A DNA stretch of 64,000 nt. Origin: Cylicocyclus nassatus. Lineage: Eukaryota > Nematoda > Chromadorea > Rhabditida > Strongylidae. Shown piece after piece: positions 14,401 to 25,708 of the stretch; the first letter of the stretch is position 1, and every line of letters starts with the position of its first letter. The stretch lies in contig CATQJL010000223.1 of NCBI GenBank assembly GCA_958299035.1, positions 54,604,302 to 54,668,301 on the forward strand. The letters are read 5' to 3'. The notes beneath the pieces were generated by a model. That model made no database searches. It saw only the letters and a program-made list of their open reading frames with translations, and was not told where the DNA came from. The translations under genes were made by a program, and so were the position numbers.

Positions 14401-14660
14401 TAGAATCGTGACGACCAATTGGACTGTGGTCTTTGCGCCCATAGGAGCAGAAAACATTCATACAAAACGGCTTCGCCTTGTCTCTCAACTCAGTCACTTC
14501 CAATGTGTACATGCTATTATATGTTTAAAAAAATGATTTGAGTAGAGGTGAAAACCAAAAAGTAGCGGTTGCCTGGTATGCATGCGTGTCGCGAACGCGC
14601 CGTCGTCACGATTTTCAAATCTCCTATACCGCATTCCTTCTGCGATCCGTACTTTGCAAT
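14400..14660. repeat. Diverged dispersed repeat, copy 1
   Basis: Matches 52280-52520 in the same orientation over scattered blocks: GGACTGTGGTCTTTG versus TGACTGCGGTCTTTA, CATACAAAACGGC versus CATACAAACAGGC, CACTTCCA(A/G)TGT, and TCTCCTATACC versus TGTCCTATACTCC. The class is unknown. Confidence 0.4.
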
Positions 14661-14869
14661 TTTCTGCGCAAAAAAAGGATTCTGCTATTTTGTTTGAGCA
14701 CCACTATTTTCGACATGAAACCAGAAAGTACATATTCAAGCAAATCAGCTGCAAAAAAGGCTCTTCAATGCTGCTCACAAGTCAAGGATGGTGATGTGAT
14801 TATCATTTGGATCGCATCACGAGACAGTCCAGAAGCGAACCAAATTAAGGGCTTACAGTTGTAGCCATG

Positions 14870-15330
14870 GAATATGTTCAAAACTGCGGAACTGCGGGGT
14901 TTGCGAGATTCTCGGAATTGTCAGGATTTGCGGGATTTGCGGAATTCAGCTAAAACTTCTTCTAGAACACATTTGTTTGACAAGAAAATTTGGTCTCAGC
15001 TTGATAAGACGAATCTATTGGTATACGGCTGCATCATCCATGGTGATAGGTTCACATATGATAATATATTATTTTCTACGATGATGCTTTTGTGAAGATG
15101 TGTCACAATGTAAATTGCGAATAACAGGCTTTGGCAACGCAAGAATTGAGCCGTTTTTATTCGCCCTTATCTTGGTATAATCATTTTATCATTTGATGAT
15201 AACACAAATCGGAATAATTTTTGATATGTAGTAAGGAAAGTACCGTAGAAAATGCTGTGCAAATATTTATCGCTCTATCTCCGATCTAGTCTTTTCCGGT
15301 TGCAGTGCTCGGTGCAGTTGGTAGCTTGCT
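14870..15330 (+). repeat. Dispersed repeat R1, copy 2
   Basis: The GCGGGATTTGCGGAATTCAGC run (14890-14960) is followed by GTATACGGCTGCATC and a body ending near TGCAGTTGGTAGC, in the same order as 7640-8230. A further block at 15880-15970 matches 21240-21330 in inverse orientation. Confidence 0.6.
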
Positions 15331-16599
15331 CTCTCAGGGCTCGGGATGAGGTGTAGACTTCGGCACAAATAAACGACATCGCCTATGACGCAACATGAAT
15401 GGATCAAAACGAATAACGAAAAATTTTGGAGCAAAGCATAAAAGCAACATCGAACAGACAAAAAACCAAAGATGTTCGTATTCTCCAAATTGGCGCCATG
15501 CCTATCCGGCGCGCACCTTTGCGCGCTTGGAGCAGGTTTGCCACCGCCATACAAAATATTTGGAGGGCTGTAACCAAGCGAGGAAGAGGGGGTTTAGAGG
15601 CATTTAAAAACTCTTGTAAGGTTTTCGATGTAGAACGATGTTATGATAAACATGTGAGAAAATTATGTGCAGGGAAGGAAATACATGAATTTTTTTTCAT
15701 AACTACCTCAGGTGGCTGTTCAGGTGGTTGGAAAGCCACCTAACTCCGAAAAAAGTTTGTCACGCCTTCAGTTCACATGATTTTTCCATAATTTTTCGCA
15801 CAGACCAACTCCTTGTTGCCCATCTACACACCAATTTTAATGACATTTCATTTTATCTTCGCTGCAAACAAGACGCAGAAATAATGATGTATGTGCCCTT
15901 ATCATCAACATCTTATCATTTATCCCCAAATATCAAAACTTGAATCTTTTTCAATATAATTGAGAAAACTATCTTAGAAATCGCTATGCTAATTTGCCCT
16001 TCTTTTATAGTATGGATTTACAGGTTTTGCCGTTTTTTTTTTTCGCACTTCGGTACAAATTGCAAATCCTTTGCTGCAGCGATTGATTGATTGCACAACT
16101 GCGCATGCCACTGCTCTCCCTTATTAATCTCTTAAAGAGACCTTTTTCTTCTAGAAGATTACAAAATTAAAAAACATTGTATATTGTGAACGAATGATAT
16201 CAAAAACAACACCATTAGATTACACTACTCAATCACTACTCCTCAGTCATGATTATTATACGCTAAAAAGCAGTCGGAGAATCCTTTTCGAAAAAAATAG
16301 AAGATGCTTGTTGTGGCTATTTTAGTTAAACATCCGGCTTGGTATATCCTTTTTTGACATGCATGAGTGAACTATCCTATCCAAAACCGCCTCAAGACTT
16401 AGGAAGACGCCCAAAGCGTCAGTGAGCCGAGAACTCGAAAGTGAATGCAGGATTAAACTAATGCTTACCTAAAAGATGTCGACAAGGTGGTGTTGCAGAC
16501 CACTATATCAGTAACTCTTATTTTCTTATAACACAGTTGCCCGGCTTCAACTTGGCCTCAGAGGCCGCAAAGGCTCTGATAAGGCGCCAACTCATTAGT

Positions 16600-17530
16600 G
16601 ATGTCTATGCACTCATCTTTTCAATTCAAATTTGGACTTTTGACTGTAATCCAAAACGCTTTCAAAGTCTTGCGCGCTAGGATTTCGGATTCGCACGCTA
16701 AGATCGTAACCTCCACATGTATGTCTGCTTCATTATGGGACTGTCTGCGATGCTTACCAGGTGGAGTTGTCGCATTCGATTTTTTGAGCCCGTCTAGATG
16801 TTCTTTGACGCTTATACATAGGGGCCGTCCCGTCTCGTCGATGTTCATGCCTCAACATGTCTGACAGGTGATAAGGTACACTACCCCCGCAACCATGCAG
16901 TCGCCTTCCTTGCCCCGCGGGCATATGGTGCATCCTGGAGTCTTACAAAGCCTATCATATGCCCTATATCGTACTAGCTGATTTGAGAGGCTTCCAGGGG
17001 GGCATGTCAGCTACCCTTATCCAATCCTCTAGATCCGCTTGTAGTACTACTCTTCTGACCGTCTTGCTTAACTCCTCTGAGATCTTTTCATCGGTTTGTA
17101 ACCACATTGGACTTGGTGATTCGAGTGTACGTAATAGTCTGGTAACCGTTGACTCGAGTTACTCTGTCACCTACATGGAATGAGCCTTTTGTTGCGCTTT
17201 AGAGGAGTCATTCACAGCTGTTCCAAACATATTTCCTACGACCGATTTTTCAACTTGCAGGGATTGCGCTGAAAAGTGTATAAGAATGTTCTTGCTGCTG
17301 GGATTTCGAGAGTCATCAAACCATTCTCTGCCAACTGCAACTCGACATTCAGGAACGGCAGCCAGTTGTCACTAGGCTTCTCCCGCGTCAGTTCAATGTG
17401 ACGAGACTGCTGGTTGAAGATGTTAAAAAAGAGATCTAGCTCTCCGTAGGTGGAGCATACTATGCAGCAGTCATCGACGTAACGGCAGAAGAGAAGTGGT
17501 TTTTGTGCGAATACGGGAGATTCTATTACA
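16600..17530 (-). pseudogene. Penelope-like retroelement fragment (RT palm end plus GIY-YIG endonuclease)
   Basis: Reading leftward on the minus strand, the conceptual protein shows a reverse transcriptase core RYVDDCC (YVDD codons at 17470-17481), then ELTREKPSDNWLPFLNVEL, which fits the Penelope pattern after the catalytic loop. About 600 bp further on, 16621-16848 encodes DETGRPLC, VKEHLDGLKKSN and ILARKTLKAFWI. These are hallmarks of the Penelope GIY-YIG (Uri-type) endonuclease, although the YIG residues themselves are altered. Stops and frame changes break the reading frame, and the N-terminal RT half is missing beyond about 17530. This is a dead, 5'-truncated copy. Confidence 0.8.
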
Positions 17531-17989
17531 AGGGAAAATATACCGCGTATACCGTCCCCAGAAGGTGATCTCTAGACCGCACTCCCTATCTGCTATGACG
17601 TCATTTTGGAAGAGCTGTGAAGGATTTTGCAAAAACGCAAAATTTGCGGTGCCCGAGGAGAATCAAACCGACATCCAGCTCAGCAGTCCAAGCCACTATT
17701 CACTGCACAGTAGACCACGCCAATGATGAGGCAAGTCTAGTACTTGGATGCGTCTGCAGCACCAAAAGTCAGCTTGAGACCAATGTTTATGAAATTTCGA
17801 CGAAGTATGCGAACTTTGCGTTTTGGATAAAATTCATAAGGACGTGATTTTGTAACGCAGCGAGGGTTATAGACTTGAGCCTGACATGCACCGTTCATTA
17901 GCTTATTTGCTAGTGATGACCTGTCAAAACAAGCAAGCAAATTCTCTAAAGGGTACGCGAAAAGTGCAGGCGAGTTTACGAACTTTTGT

Positions 17990-18545
17990 GCCTGAGCTAC
18001 AGCTTCCTTCCCTAGCTATATTTCTGCTAGAAGACCGTGCACACCGCAAAGACCACGATTTTCATAAAACAACGTGTCTGAAACTTCTGTGAGCGAAGTC
18101 CTTTCAACTCAAGATTATCAACATTTTGACCAGAACCATCCGCAGCTCTACAGCGCAATAAGAAAAAAACGAAATAAACCGAACCCTGGAAAACTTGTTC
18201 ATAAAGTTATCCGATTTGCTGATTACGAAAATCGCATCTGCTCGGCAGGAGTGCTCTATATTTGATTATGGTGAGCAGAATTTAGAACAACATGATTTTT
18301 CTAGAATTTACCAGGTCTTCTTCTTTTAAAAAGGATTCTTTGGCTGCTTTTAGCCTGCGATCTTTTATGTGTGACGCGCGGCACGTTACATGCTTGCGAA
18401 ATGACGTCGGCAGAAAAAAAGAAGAGGAAGCTGGATATCAAGCACACGCTGCATATCAAGAGACACTTGATGTGCTGAGCACCGCGCTTTTTCAAATTGA
18501 GAATATGTTCATTCCGAAAGGAAATGACGACGCTGGGTAGTTTTT
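17990..18545 (+). repeat. Diverged half copy of the large palindromic element
   Basis: Matches the right arm of the element at 1013-4824 (about 2880-3480) in the same order. Shared blocks are GCGAAGTYCTTTCAA, AACATTTTGACCA, CGAAATAAMCCGAAC, TGCTGATTACGAAAATC, ACATGCTTGCGAAA and ATTCCGAAAGGAA. No opposite arm lies nearby, so it is a truncated older copy. Confidence 0.6.
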
Positions 18546-18684
18546 GGATTCCGCAACATTTGAGGAGATTTCGCAAGCTCTATTAGCGGTATTGTATATG
18601 ATCATACGCGAAAATATTTGTAGATAGACAAGTTTTCATCTTATCGCTGTAATTTTTATTGACAGGAGTCCTAAGTCCTAGGGA

Positions 18685-18845
18685 GGTCGCAGGAAAGAGC
18701 ATGAAAATTCTACAAAGTGGCCATTTTAAATGGGATGTACACCATACTGAACTGCATATAACGTTGATTCCAGACTTGAATTCCTTATCTACAGAACATC
18801 TATGGACGAGGAGTTATGAGCGTTTTTATAGCGAAAAATTGAACG
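18685..18845 (+). repeat. Solo arm of the Tc5-like MITE family
   Basis: Contains AAGTGGCCATTTTAAATGGG, then TTGATTCCAGACTTG, TTCCTTATCTACAGA and ACGAGGAGTTATGAGCG. This is the order seen in the two-armed copies at 33.6 and 44.3 kb. Confidence 0.55.
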
Positions 18846-19689
18846 TGCATTTCGATAAAATAAGTTGCTACAATTTTACTAGCCCTCAAATAATGCAACG
18901 AAGTATAATTTTTTTATTTAAAATTTTTTTTGCATAAAGTGCTCTGATGATTATCAGGCTCCATTGAAAAGCTGGAAAAAGCATTACGGCAGTTTCTGTC
19001 CTACTTGCGCATTCAATTTTTTGCTCCAGTAAGCGCTCATATCTCCTCGTTCATTAACGTTCCGCAGACAGTAAAGCCAGATTTGAAATCATCATTTTAT
19101 GCCCTTCATTGTGGTCTAAATCCCTTTTAAAAAATCGCTTCGACTTAACATGCTTCCCCTTGTGAGTAGTGTAATCTAATGGTGTTTGATTCAAAACCAT
19201 TTGTTCACAATTTACAATTTTTTGTGTTCCAAATCTTTTGGAAGATCAAGGCTCCTTCAAGAGACCAATGAGGGAGAGCAGTGGCATGCGGCATGTTGTG
19301 CAATAATCAGTCGCTGCAGCAAAGTATTTACAGTTTGTACCATACCTTCGATAGTGTGGAGACAGGGCGTCAAAAGTGAAGGTTGTTTGAGTATATGCCC
19401 TCATAAAAAATGAAATTTGTTTATAGCAAGTCAAAAAAGTCGAAGATACAAAACAATTAGCGAAAGCAGAAAAACTTTCAAAAACGTAATAAAGCGCCGC
19501 AGTCAGCTTGAAATTTTCGTTTAGCGGCATTTCAAAATTGCAGATTTTCTCTTCAGGACCAGGCAGTTCTCAGCGCGGGGGAAAACGACGGAAAGCTGGT
19601 TTCTTCTTTGAGACTGTTCTAAAGAAGAAACGTAATTTGGAAGTGTTAGATAGTATTGTTAGGGTTAAATAGTGCATCGAGAGATCACT

Positions 19690-20010
19690 TTATGTTTGCA
19701 TAAAGTGTTAGGGTAGAGTTAACCTTGCTCTAAGCTAAGGTTAAATTAACCCTGATAAGTCATCCATAGATACGGGCTAGTCGCTCTCGGGGGTAAGCTT
19801 TACCCTCCAGGGTCAGTTTAACCCTCAGGGTACGTTGATGAATACGGATTAATCGCTTTCCGGGGTAAGGTTTACCCTCAAGGGTAGATTTAACTTTCGG
19901 GGCTAAGCCTACCCCGTGTTTCGTGAATACAAATTAAGCGTTTTCCAGGATTAAACTTACCCTCTAAGGTTAGTTTAACCCTCAGGGTTCGTTGATAAAT
20001 ACGGCCACTG
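19690..20010. repeat. About 72-bp tandem array rich in TAACCCT/AGGGTTA
   Basis: At least three diverged units (from about 19786) run from TCGCTTTCCGGGGTAAG through TTTACCCTC..AGGGT to GATGAATACGGATTAA. Each unit contains a short inverted pair (AACCCTCAGGGT). The array is bracketed by direct copies of CTGGTTTCTTCTTT..GGAAGTG (19591-19641 and 20007-20057), so a larger segment was duplicated around it. Confidence 0.65.
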
Positions 20011-20587
20011 GTTTCTTCTTTAAGATTGCTTCAAAAACAAACATATTTTGGAAGTGGTGATTACCAAGAAGAGAATAAACAAAAAACATTCACTTATAAA
20101 AACGTAAAGTTTTGTCTTCTCCTAAGTGAAAATGCATCAAAGGCAACCTAGTTATTAATGCGTCCTTTGAATTTGTAGCCTGTTCTCGTAGTCTCTGTTT
20201 CCGGCGGCGTTGTTAGCTTTGTTGTGCTCATAATTCTGAGCGAACGCCCCAAGCATATCAGTAATGGTTGCTTGCTCACTCCAATGAAGGCCAAAAACGT
20301 ACTTTTTGCAGCTTTGTCCCGAGTATTTCCTTACATTTGAAAGAATTAGCCCCGAGACGTTGTCTGTATTATGGACGGAAGCAAGATCTATGAAATGCAC
20401 AAAAAACCCGCTTGATAAGAGCTAAATTGAAGAAAAAACAAGGGATTTTTGAAAACACATTTTTGCCAGATTTTTCGTTTAAATCAGAAAGTGGACTTCT
20501 GCAACGTTGCCAGCGTGAAAGTAGAGATCAAGAACTTTAATATATACAGTTTGCTAGGACTAACTTGAAAACAACAAAGAAGAGGGT

Positions 20588-20701
20588 ACCAGAGCCAAAT
20601 GCCTGCGTTAGGGACAGCGAGATAGCGCGCTACGCGCGTAGACGTAGACGAGAGCAGAGCAGCGAAGACACACCAAAGCCGGTGGGACATTTGGCTCTGG
20701 T
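20588..20701. repeat. Short inverted-repeat unit
   Basis: A perfect 14-bp inverted pair, ACCAGAGCCAAATG (20588-20601) and CATTTGGCTCTGGT (20688-20701), around a GC-rich centre with a TAGCGCGCTACGCGCGTAG near-palindrome. No clear target duplication was found. It could be a tiny MITE or an RNA-hairpin-forming region. Confidence 0.5.
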
Positions 20702-21379
20702 CGTAGATGTCGGCGGGATCTTAACGAAACCCTGAAACATTATATAGTGTTGTGATCCTCATGACACGAGCAGGAGCATTGACAACGTCGCCGGTGTTAA
20801 AAATCACTCCATTACGAGATAAACCAGCACTTAAGTAGCGATCTTTGAGCAAGATTTGAGCGCAGTTTCTCGTCTTTATTGAACACCAACAGCTTTCGTG
20901 AGCTTCTAACACTCAATCGCAGTTTGTAAAAAGGTTAGTTGAAAATTGTCGTCCTAAAAACCTTCTTTCAGCAAAAAAGGCTACAAAAACGCAATCTTTT
21001 TCTTTTCTGGGCTTTTTCAAATATCACTTACTACTTGCCTCGTTCATATTCACTCTATATGGTTGTGTCATGATATCCGGGGCTTTGGTTCAAATTACAT
21101 CTGTTATTTTCTCCGAAGGTTGTGTCCTATCATGACGCTCAAAGTGAAGGTTACCAGAGTACATGGCTCTATTATCGAAGGTATGGTTTGCACAATGTGC
21201 GAAAGAAACGGCAAAACCTGTAAATTCACACCACGTAAGTAAGGTAGTTTTTTCAATCATACTAAAAAAGATCCAAATTTTAATATTTGGTGATAAATGA
21301 TAAGATATTGATGATAAGGGACATAAGGTGCTTAAAATTATGTGAAAAATTACGTTCGTCTTCATCTTGCGCGCGAAAT

Positions 21380-21990
21380 TTCCCTTCCCAGGCTTTAGTC
21401 TGAGGCGAGTTGTAAGCAGTAATGCGATTTCAGGTGAAAATGAGCAGCAATGGCATGTGCCGATGAGTCAATTGATTGCTGCAGCGAGGGATCTACCAAC
21501 TGCACCGAGCAATGCAACCGGAACGGACTAGTCAGAGAAAGAGCGATAAATTCTCACACATTGTTTTCTACGGTGCTTTCCTTACTACATACCAAAAGAT
21601 TGAAGATTATTCCGATTTCTGTTATCATCAGTGATAAATGATAAAATGATTAAACCAACGATAAGGGCGAATAAACGGCTCAGCTTCTCGCGATAGTTTT
21701 CGATAATCAAGACTTCATGCCAAAACCTGTTATTATTCGCAATTTACATTGTGACACATCTTCACAAAAGCATCATCGTAGAAAATAACAAGATATTATA
21801 ATATGTGCACCCTATTACCATGGCTGACGGACAGCCGTATACCAATAGATTTGTCTCATCAAGCTGAAAAAATCTTCTTCAGATTTCAAAGGAATGTCTT
21901 TTAGAAAAAGTTATAGCTGAATCCCGCAAATTACGCAAACCTCAATACCGAGAACCGCAAGTCCCGAAGTTTGGGGTCCATTCCATAGTT
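21380..21990 (-). repeat. Dispersed repeat R1, copy 3 (inverted)
   Basis: Reverse complement of the 14.9-kb copy: ATTTACATTGTGACACATCTTCACAAAAGC, then CGTATACCAATAGATT and the GCGGGATT-like run near 21920-21990. 21240-21330 matches 15880-15970 inverted, so the full repeat probably extends past the part described. Confidence 0.6.
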
Positions 21991-22396
21991 GCAACTGTTG
22001 CTATATATTAGCATGAAGCAGCGCTAAGGCTTGTAATATAGAAAACTCGTCCATTCAACGATGGGCGGAGCTAACGGTGCGCACCTTAGGCTGCGCATAC
22101 TGATCCGGAAGTTTTAGAGCAGTTTGCAGCACAGCGCTCAGTTCGAAATTCAGAATCTTCAGTATGGACGCAGCTTTACTGACATGATATAACATGCCTG
22201 CCTAAGCGCGCTATAGTTCATAAAGTTTGCCACCCGCATATAAGTCATTAATTTCAACTGTGAAGTTGGCTGGAAAAACACAACGAGCCTGATTGATTAA
22301 ACCTGAATTCTAGTTAAACAGTCATCTTGACATTTTGACTTTCATTTCACGACCTGGTCTATGCAACCTTATTTTTTTCATACTGAATACTTGCAG

Positions 22397-22654
22397 GATT
22401 TTCATAGCAAGAAATCAGGATAGTCCCGGGGTTTTTACAGTGACGGGAGCTGGAATGAAAATGGCAAGACTAATACTCGAGGTGAAGCTGGGAAGGAAGG
22501 GCCCATAATTTGAAAGCTTGTAGTTCAGAAGGAGACTGCCGATGATCGCATACTAATGATATTTGCTACTGGACAGCCGGACATTAAAGATGGAGGTTTC
22601 GAATGCGATCCTTTGCCTGATTGTGGGGATAGACAACTCGAAGAAGCTGAGCTG
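22397..22654 (+). CDS. Candidate host gene fragment, two exons, function unknown
   Basis: Exon 22397-22481 follows an acceptor TACTTGCAG and reads FIARNQDSPGVFTVTGAGMK.. up to a GTGAAG donor. After a 47-nt intron (22482-22528, acceptor TAGTTCAG), exon 22529-22654 is 42 whole codons (KETADDRILMIFATGQPDIK, then GGFECDPLPDCG) and ends at a GTATGT donor. Both junctions are in phase. A 47-nt intron is typical of nematodes and equals one at 58259-58305. The family is not recognised. Upstream and downstream exons were not located; the Gypsy insertion 600 bp downstream may lie in a later intron. Confidence 0.45.
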
Positions 22655-23281
22655 GTATGTTTTACAGTCGACGTCAGCTTATGTATTAGGGCTGTCACAA
22701 AAGTTTTCTCGGTTTAATTGAACCACTATAAAACCACGCACAATAAAGACCTAAATGAGTTTCAACTTGTATTCGATGCAGCTTTTCTCTATCTTATGGC
22801 CACAACCTTGTTAGCTTTTTTGATAATTGCCACAATTTTTCAGCAGTCATTTTTATCTGCTCAAAGTTAGGCTAATTTTTGTAAATTTTATTTCAAGGTT
22901 TCGGAAAGGGTTAAGTATGGCTTGAATAGAACAATTCTCGGACTATACGGTAATATTTTTAGATTCTTTTAATCTGCTGTCTTTAGCTTCGAGAAATCAT
23001 TTTTTCGGAGGTCTCAATTTTTGACGAAGTCATGAAACACGCTATCGCAGCAAAAACATGGAAGCTTCTAAAATTTTTGCCAATTGAAGCTTAAATGCTA
23101 TTAAACATTATGCAACATAACCTAGTATACTTTGTTTCAAAAAATCAGTTTTTTGGGATTTTCGGTAATCCTAGTGATAGACTTAGTCAAAAGCCGCGGT
23201 TTTTATCAAACAAATAATTATAACGAGCTTGGTAAACATGGTCCATGTAATCAATGTAGCTAAAGGCTTGCTCTTCATAAC

Positions 23282-23532
23282 TGTTGTGTTAGTAACTGAT
23301 CCGTTCCTCATAGTGCCTCGCGCAGTCGATCGCAACCTCAGGGTGCGCGGGAAATGAGCGCTATAAAGGGCGCTCACTTATAGCCTTAGTCAGTTCTACA
23401 ATTCGTTCGACTGTTCATTCATCGCCTTTTTTATTTTACTGTCCTCTATTATTTTCTAATAAATATTCTTGTTCCTCTCGTGTGTGGCCTCAAGACGAAA
23501 AGTCGACGTGTCCGAATTTTGAGGACACAACA
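23282..23532 (+). repeat. 5' LTR of the Gypsy element
   Basis: 251 bp, starting TGTTGTG and ending CACAACA. A TATA-like box CTATAAA is at 23361-23367 and a polyadenylation signal AATAAA at 23458-23463. It lacks 5 bp (ATCTG) present in the 3' LTR near 25742. Confidence 0.93.
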
Positions 23533-23533
23533 G

Positions 23534-23550
23534 TGGCGATCAGGACGTGC
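23534..23550 (+). promoter_or_regulatory. Candidate primer-binding site
   Basis: TGGCGATCAGGACGTGC begins one base after the 5' LTR. TGG matches the complement of a tRNA CCA tail, as expected for priming of minus-strand DNA. The tRNA was not identified. Confidence 0.55.
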
Positions 23551-23627
23551 GGCTACTATCGAAGAGTAGCCGAAGAACGAAGCCTTGATTTGAAACGAAG
23601 ATTCGTAAACAAAAGTGATCGATCGAC

Positions 23628-24080
23628 ATGGCGAAAGTGGACGTCCAAGAGATGATGATGATCTTCAAGGAGATGATCGAAGAAGAAAGAAAGGAGATGA
23701 TGGAGATGTTTCTTAAACACATCGGAGGCAGGAAAGAAGGCAGTTCGACGGAGATTCCGAATATGATGTCCGCACTAAGCAATCGGATCGAAAAATTCTA
23801 CTTCGACGCCGAAGCGGACATGTGCTTCAGCAAATGGTAAGCCCGCTACGGTACGCCCGCTACAAGGAAGTCTTCGTCGAAGATGCGAAGCAGCTCACAG
23901 AGAGTGCCAGGGTGAGGCTGCTCTGCGAAAAATTGTTAGCCATCTTCGGTGATAAGAAGGGAGTTTCAATCTACTCCGCTAACCGACTTATGAGATGGGC
24001 TACAATTCTACTTGGATATGACTTTGACATAGAGTATGTGAAGACTACGAAGTTCGGACAAGCTAATGGCTTGTCCGGTT
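23628..24080 (+). pseudogene. Gypsy gag fragment fused to RNase H tail
   Basis: The first frame (23628-23836) starts MAKVDVQEMMMIFKEMI and reads into gag-like sequence (RIEKFYFDAEADMCFSKW). A frame change near a duplicated CCCGCTACGGTACGCCCGCTAC moves reading to the frame of 23822 (ARYKEVFVEDAKQLTESARV). At about 23935-23945 this gag text passes straight into RNase H text (YSANRLMRWATILLGYDFDI), so about half the element, including protease and reverse transcriptase, is missing. The frame ends at 24082, out of phase with integrase. Confidence 0.8.
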
Positions 24081-25599
24081 GATGAAGAAAAATCAGAATC
24101 CCGAAGAAGACGTCGTAATAGCTGCCGTTGAGAACGACGTAGACTACATGTTGAAGAATTGTATTAGGAAACTACCAGTGACAGTATCAGATGTGCAATC
24201 CTACACGAAGAAGGACCCAGTGCTACAAAGAGTAATGACCTACTTGAAGAAAGGGCAGTGGCCAGACATGAAAGGAGAACTGGCACATTTTCGAGATCGA
24301 AGAGAGACATCGTCAATCGTGGAGCAATGTCTGATGTCAGCCGAAAGAGTTGTGATACCCAAGGAGCTTCGAGGAAATGTTCTGAAGGAACTGCATAGTG
24401 GTCATCCAGGGATTGTAAGGATGAAGAAACTGGCTCGAAGTTACGTCTACTGGCCGAATATCGACAAGGATTGCGAAGATTTGGTACGAAGGTGCACGAA
24501 ATGTCAGGAGTTAGCCAAAAATCCGACGAAGGTACCATTATAAGCGTGGCCGTCCGCGACTCGAGTGTGGCAGAGAATACACATCGACTTCGCTGGACCT
24601 ATGCAAGGAGTTTTCTATTTGGTCGTGGTAGATGCGTACAGCAAATGGCCCGAAATGATCGAGATGACCAATATCTCGGCTGCGAAAACGGTGAAGGCTT
24701 TGAAGAACCTGTTTGCGAGGTATGGATTACCACAAACAATAGTGAGCGACAACGGTACCCAGTTCACATTGGACTTATTCAAGAAGATGTGCGACGAAGG
24801 TGGAAATACCCACATAAGGACTGCTCCATACCACCGTCAATCGAATGGACAGGCAGAGCGTTTCGTTGATACGCTGAAACGCGGAATCAAGAAACTAGAG
24901 GGGGAGGAGAGGCCAACAGAAGAGAATGTGATGTGGTGTTACAAGCGTACAGGACAACACCAAACACGAACTTGAACGACAAGACGCCAGCAGAGTTGTT
25001 CCTTGGCAGGAATTTGCGCACAAAGTCAAGTCTGTTACTACCGATGACAGAAGATGTAGAAGACCCACTCGCACGAAGAATACGAGAGCGCATGAAGGAT
25101 CAGTTCGACAGAAAGCATGGAGTCACTCGGAAAGAGTTCGAAGTTGGTGACCTAGTGTACGTTAAGCAGTGGGAAGCCACCCCACTTCCACTGGATGAAA
25201 GGAACCGTGATGAGACGTATTGGACGCGTAAATTATGAAGTTATGGTTGGTGATGAGGTATGCAAGAAGCATGCAAATCAGCTACGGCATCGAAGCGATA
25301 GTGAACAGGTCGCCGTACGACAACAACTTCAACAACAATCCGAAGCCTTGAAAATACTGTTAGATGTTCTGGCAGAAGGCGACACACTACCGAGGAATGG
25401 CAATGCTGCTGAAGAGAGTTCCGAGCAAGCAATCGCGAGCGATGTGCCAGCACCCGTGGATTTAACGACATCGACATCGACATCAAACCACGAGCCCTCC
25501 ACGCCATCGACGACGCTTCGGAGATCGAGCCGAACGAGAAGACCTGTACAACGGTTCCAACCTAGTGCACAGTATTTTATTGTATGTTTGTTTCATTAG
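24079..25599 (+). pseudogene. Gypsy integrase, disrupted
   Basis: 24079-24543 encodes the H2C2 zinc-binding region (HSGHPG.. and CTKCQE) and ends at an in-frame TAA at 24541-24543. The same frame resumes with the catalytic core: D at 24586-24588 (HIDFAGP), D at 24748-24750 (VSDNGTQF) and E at 24856-24858 (NGQAERFV), with D-D35-E spacing intact. A frameshift near 24930-24975 leads to the frame of 24933 (AYRTTPNT, GDLVYVKQW), and another near 25195-25238 to the frame of 25195 (RIGRVNYEV, KKHANQLR, a GPY/F-type C-terminal segment), which ends at 25599. No chromodomain is visible. At least three breaks make it non-functional. Confidence 0.88.
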
Positions 25600-25700
25600 T
25601 TTTGTAGTTGTTCAAATTTCTATATATGATCGATTTCTTAGCTGTTCATATTTGTAGTTCATGCTTTTATCGTAGGCTAGTTTTGTGTGACTATCCTACT

Positions 25701-25708
25701 GGGGGAGG
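25701..25708 (+). other. Polypurine tract
   Basis: GGGGGAGG directly precedes the 3' LTR, the usual primer site for plus-strand DNA. Confidence 0.85.

Noticed and set aside
19690..20010. Interstitial telomere array
   Set aside because: The unit is about 72 bp and not TTAGGC; TAACCCT words are only part of it.
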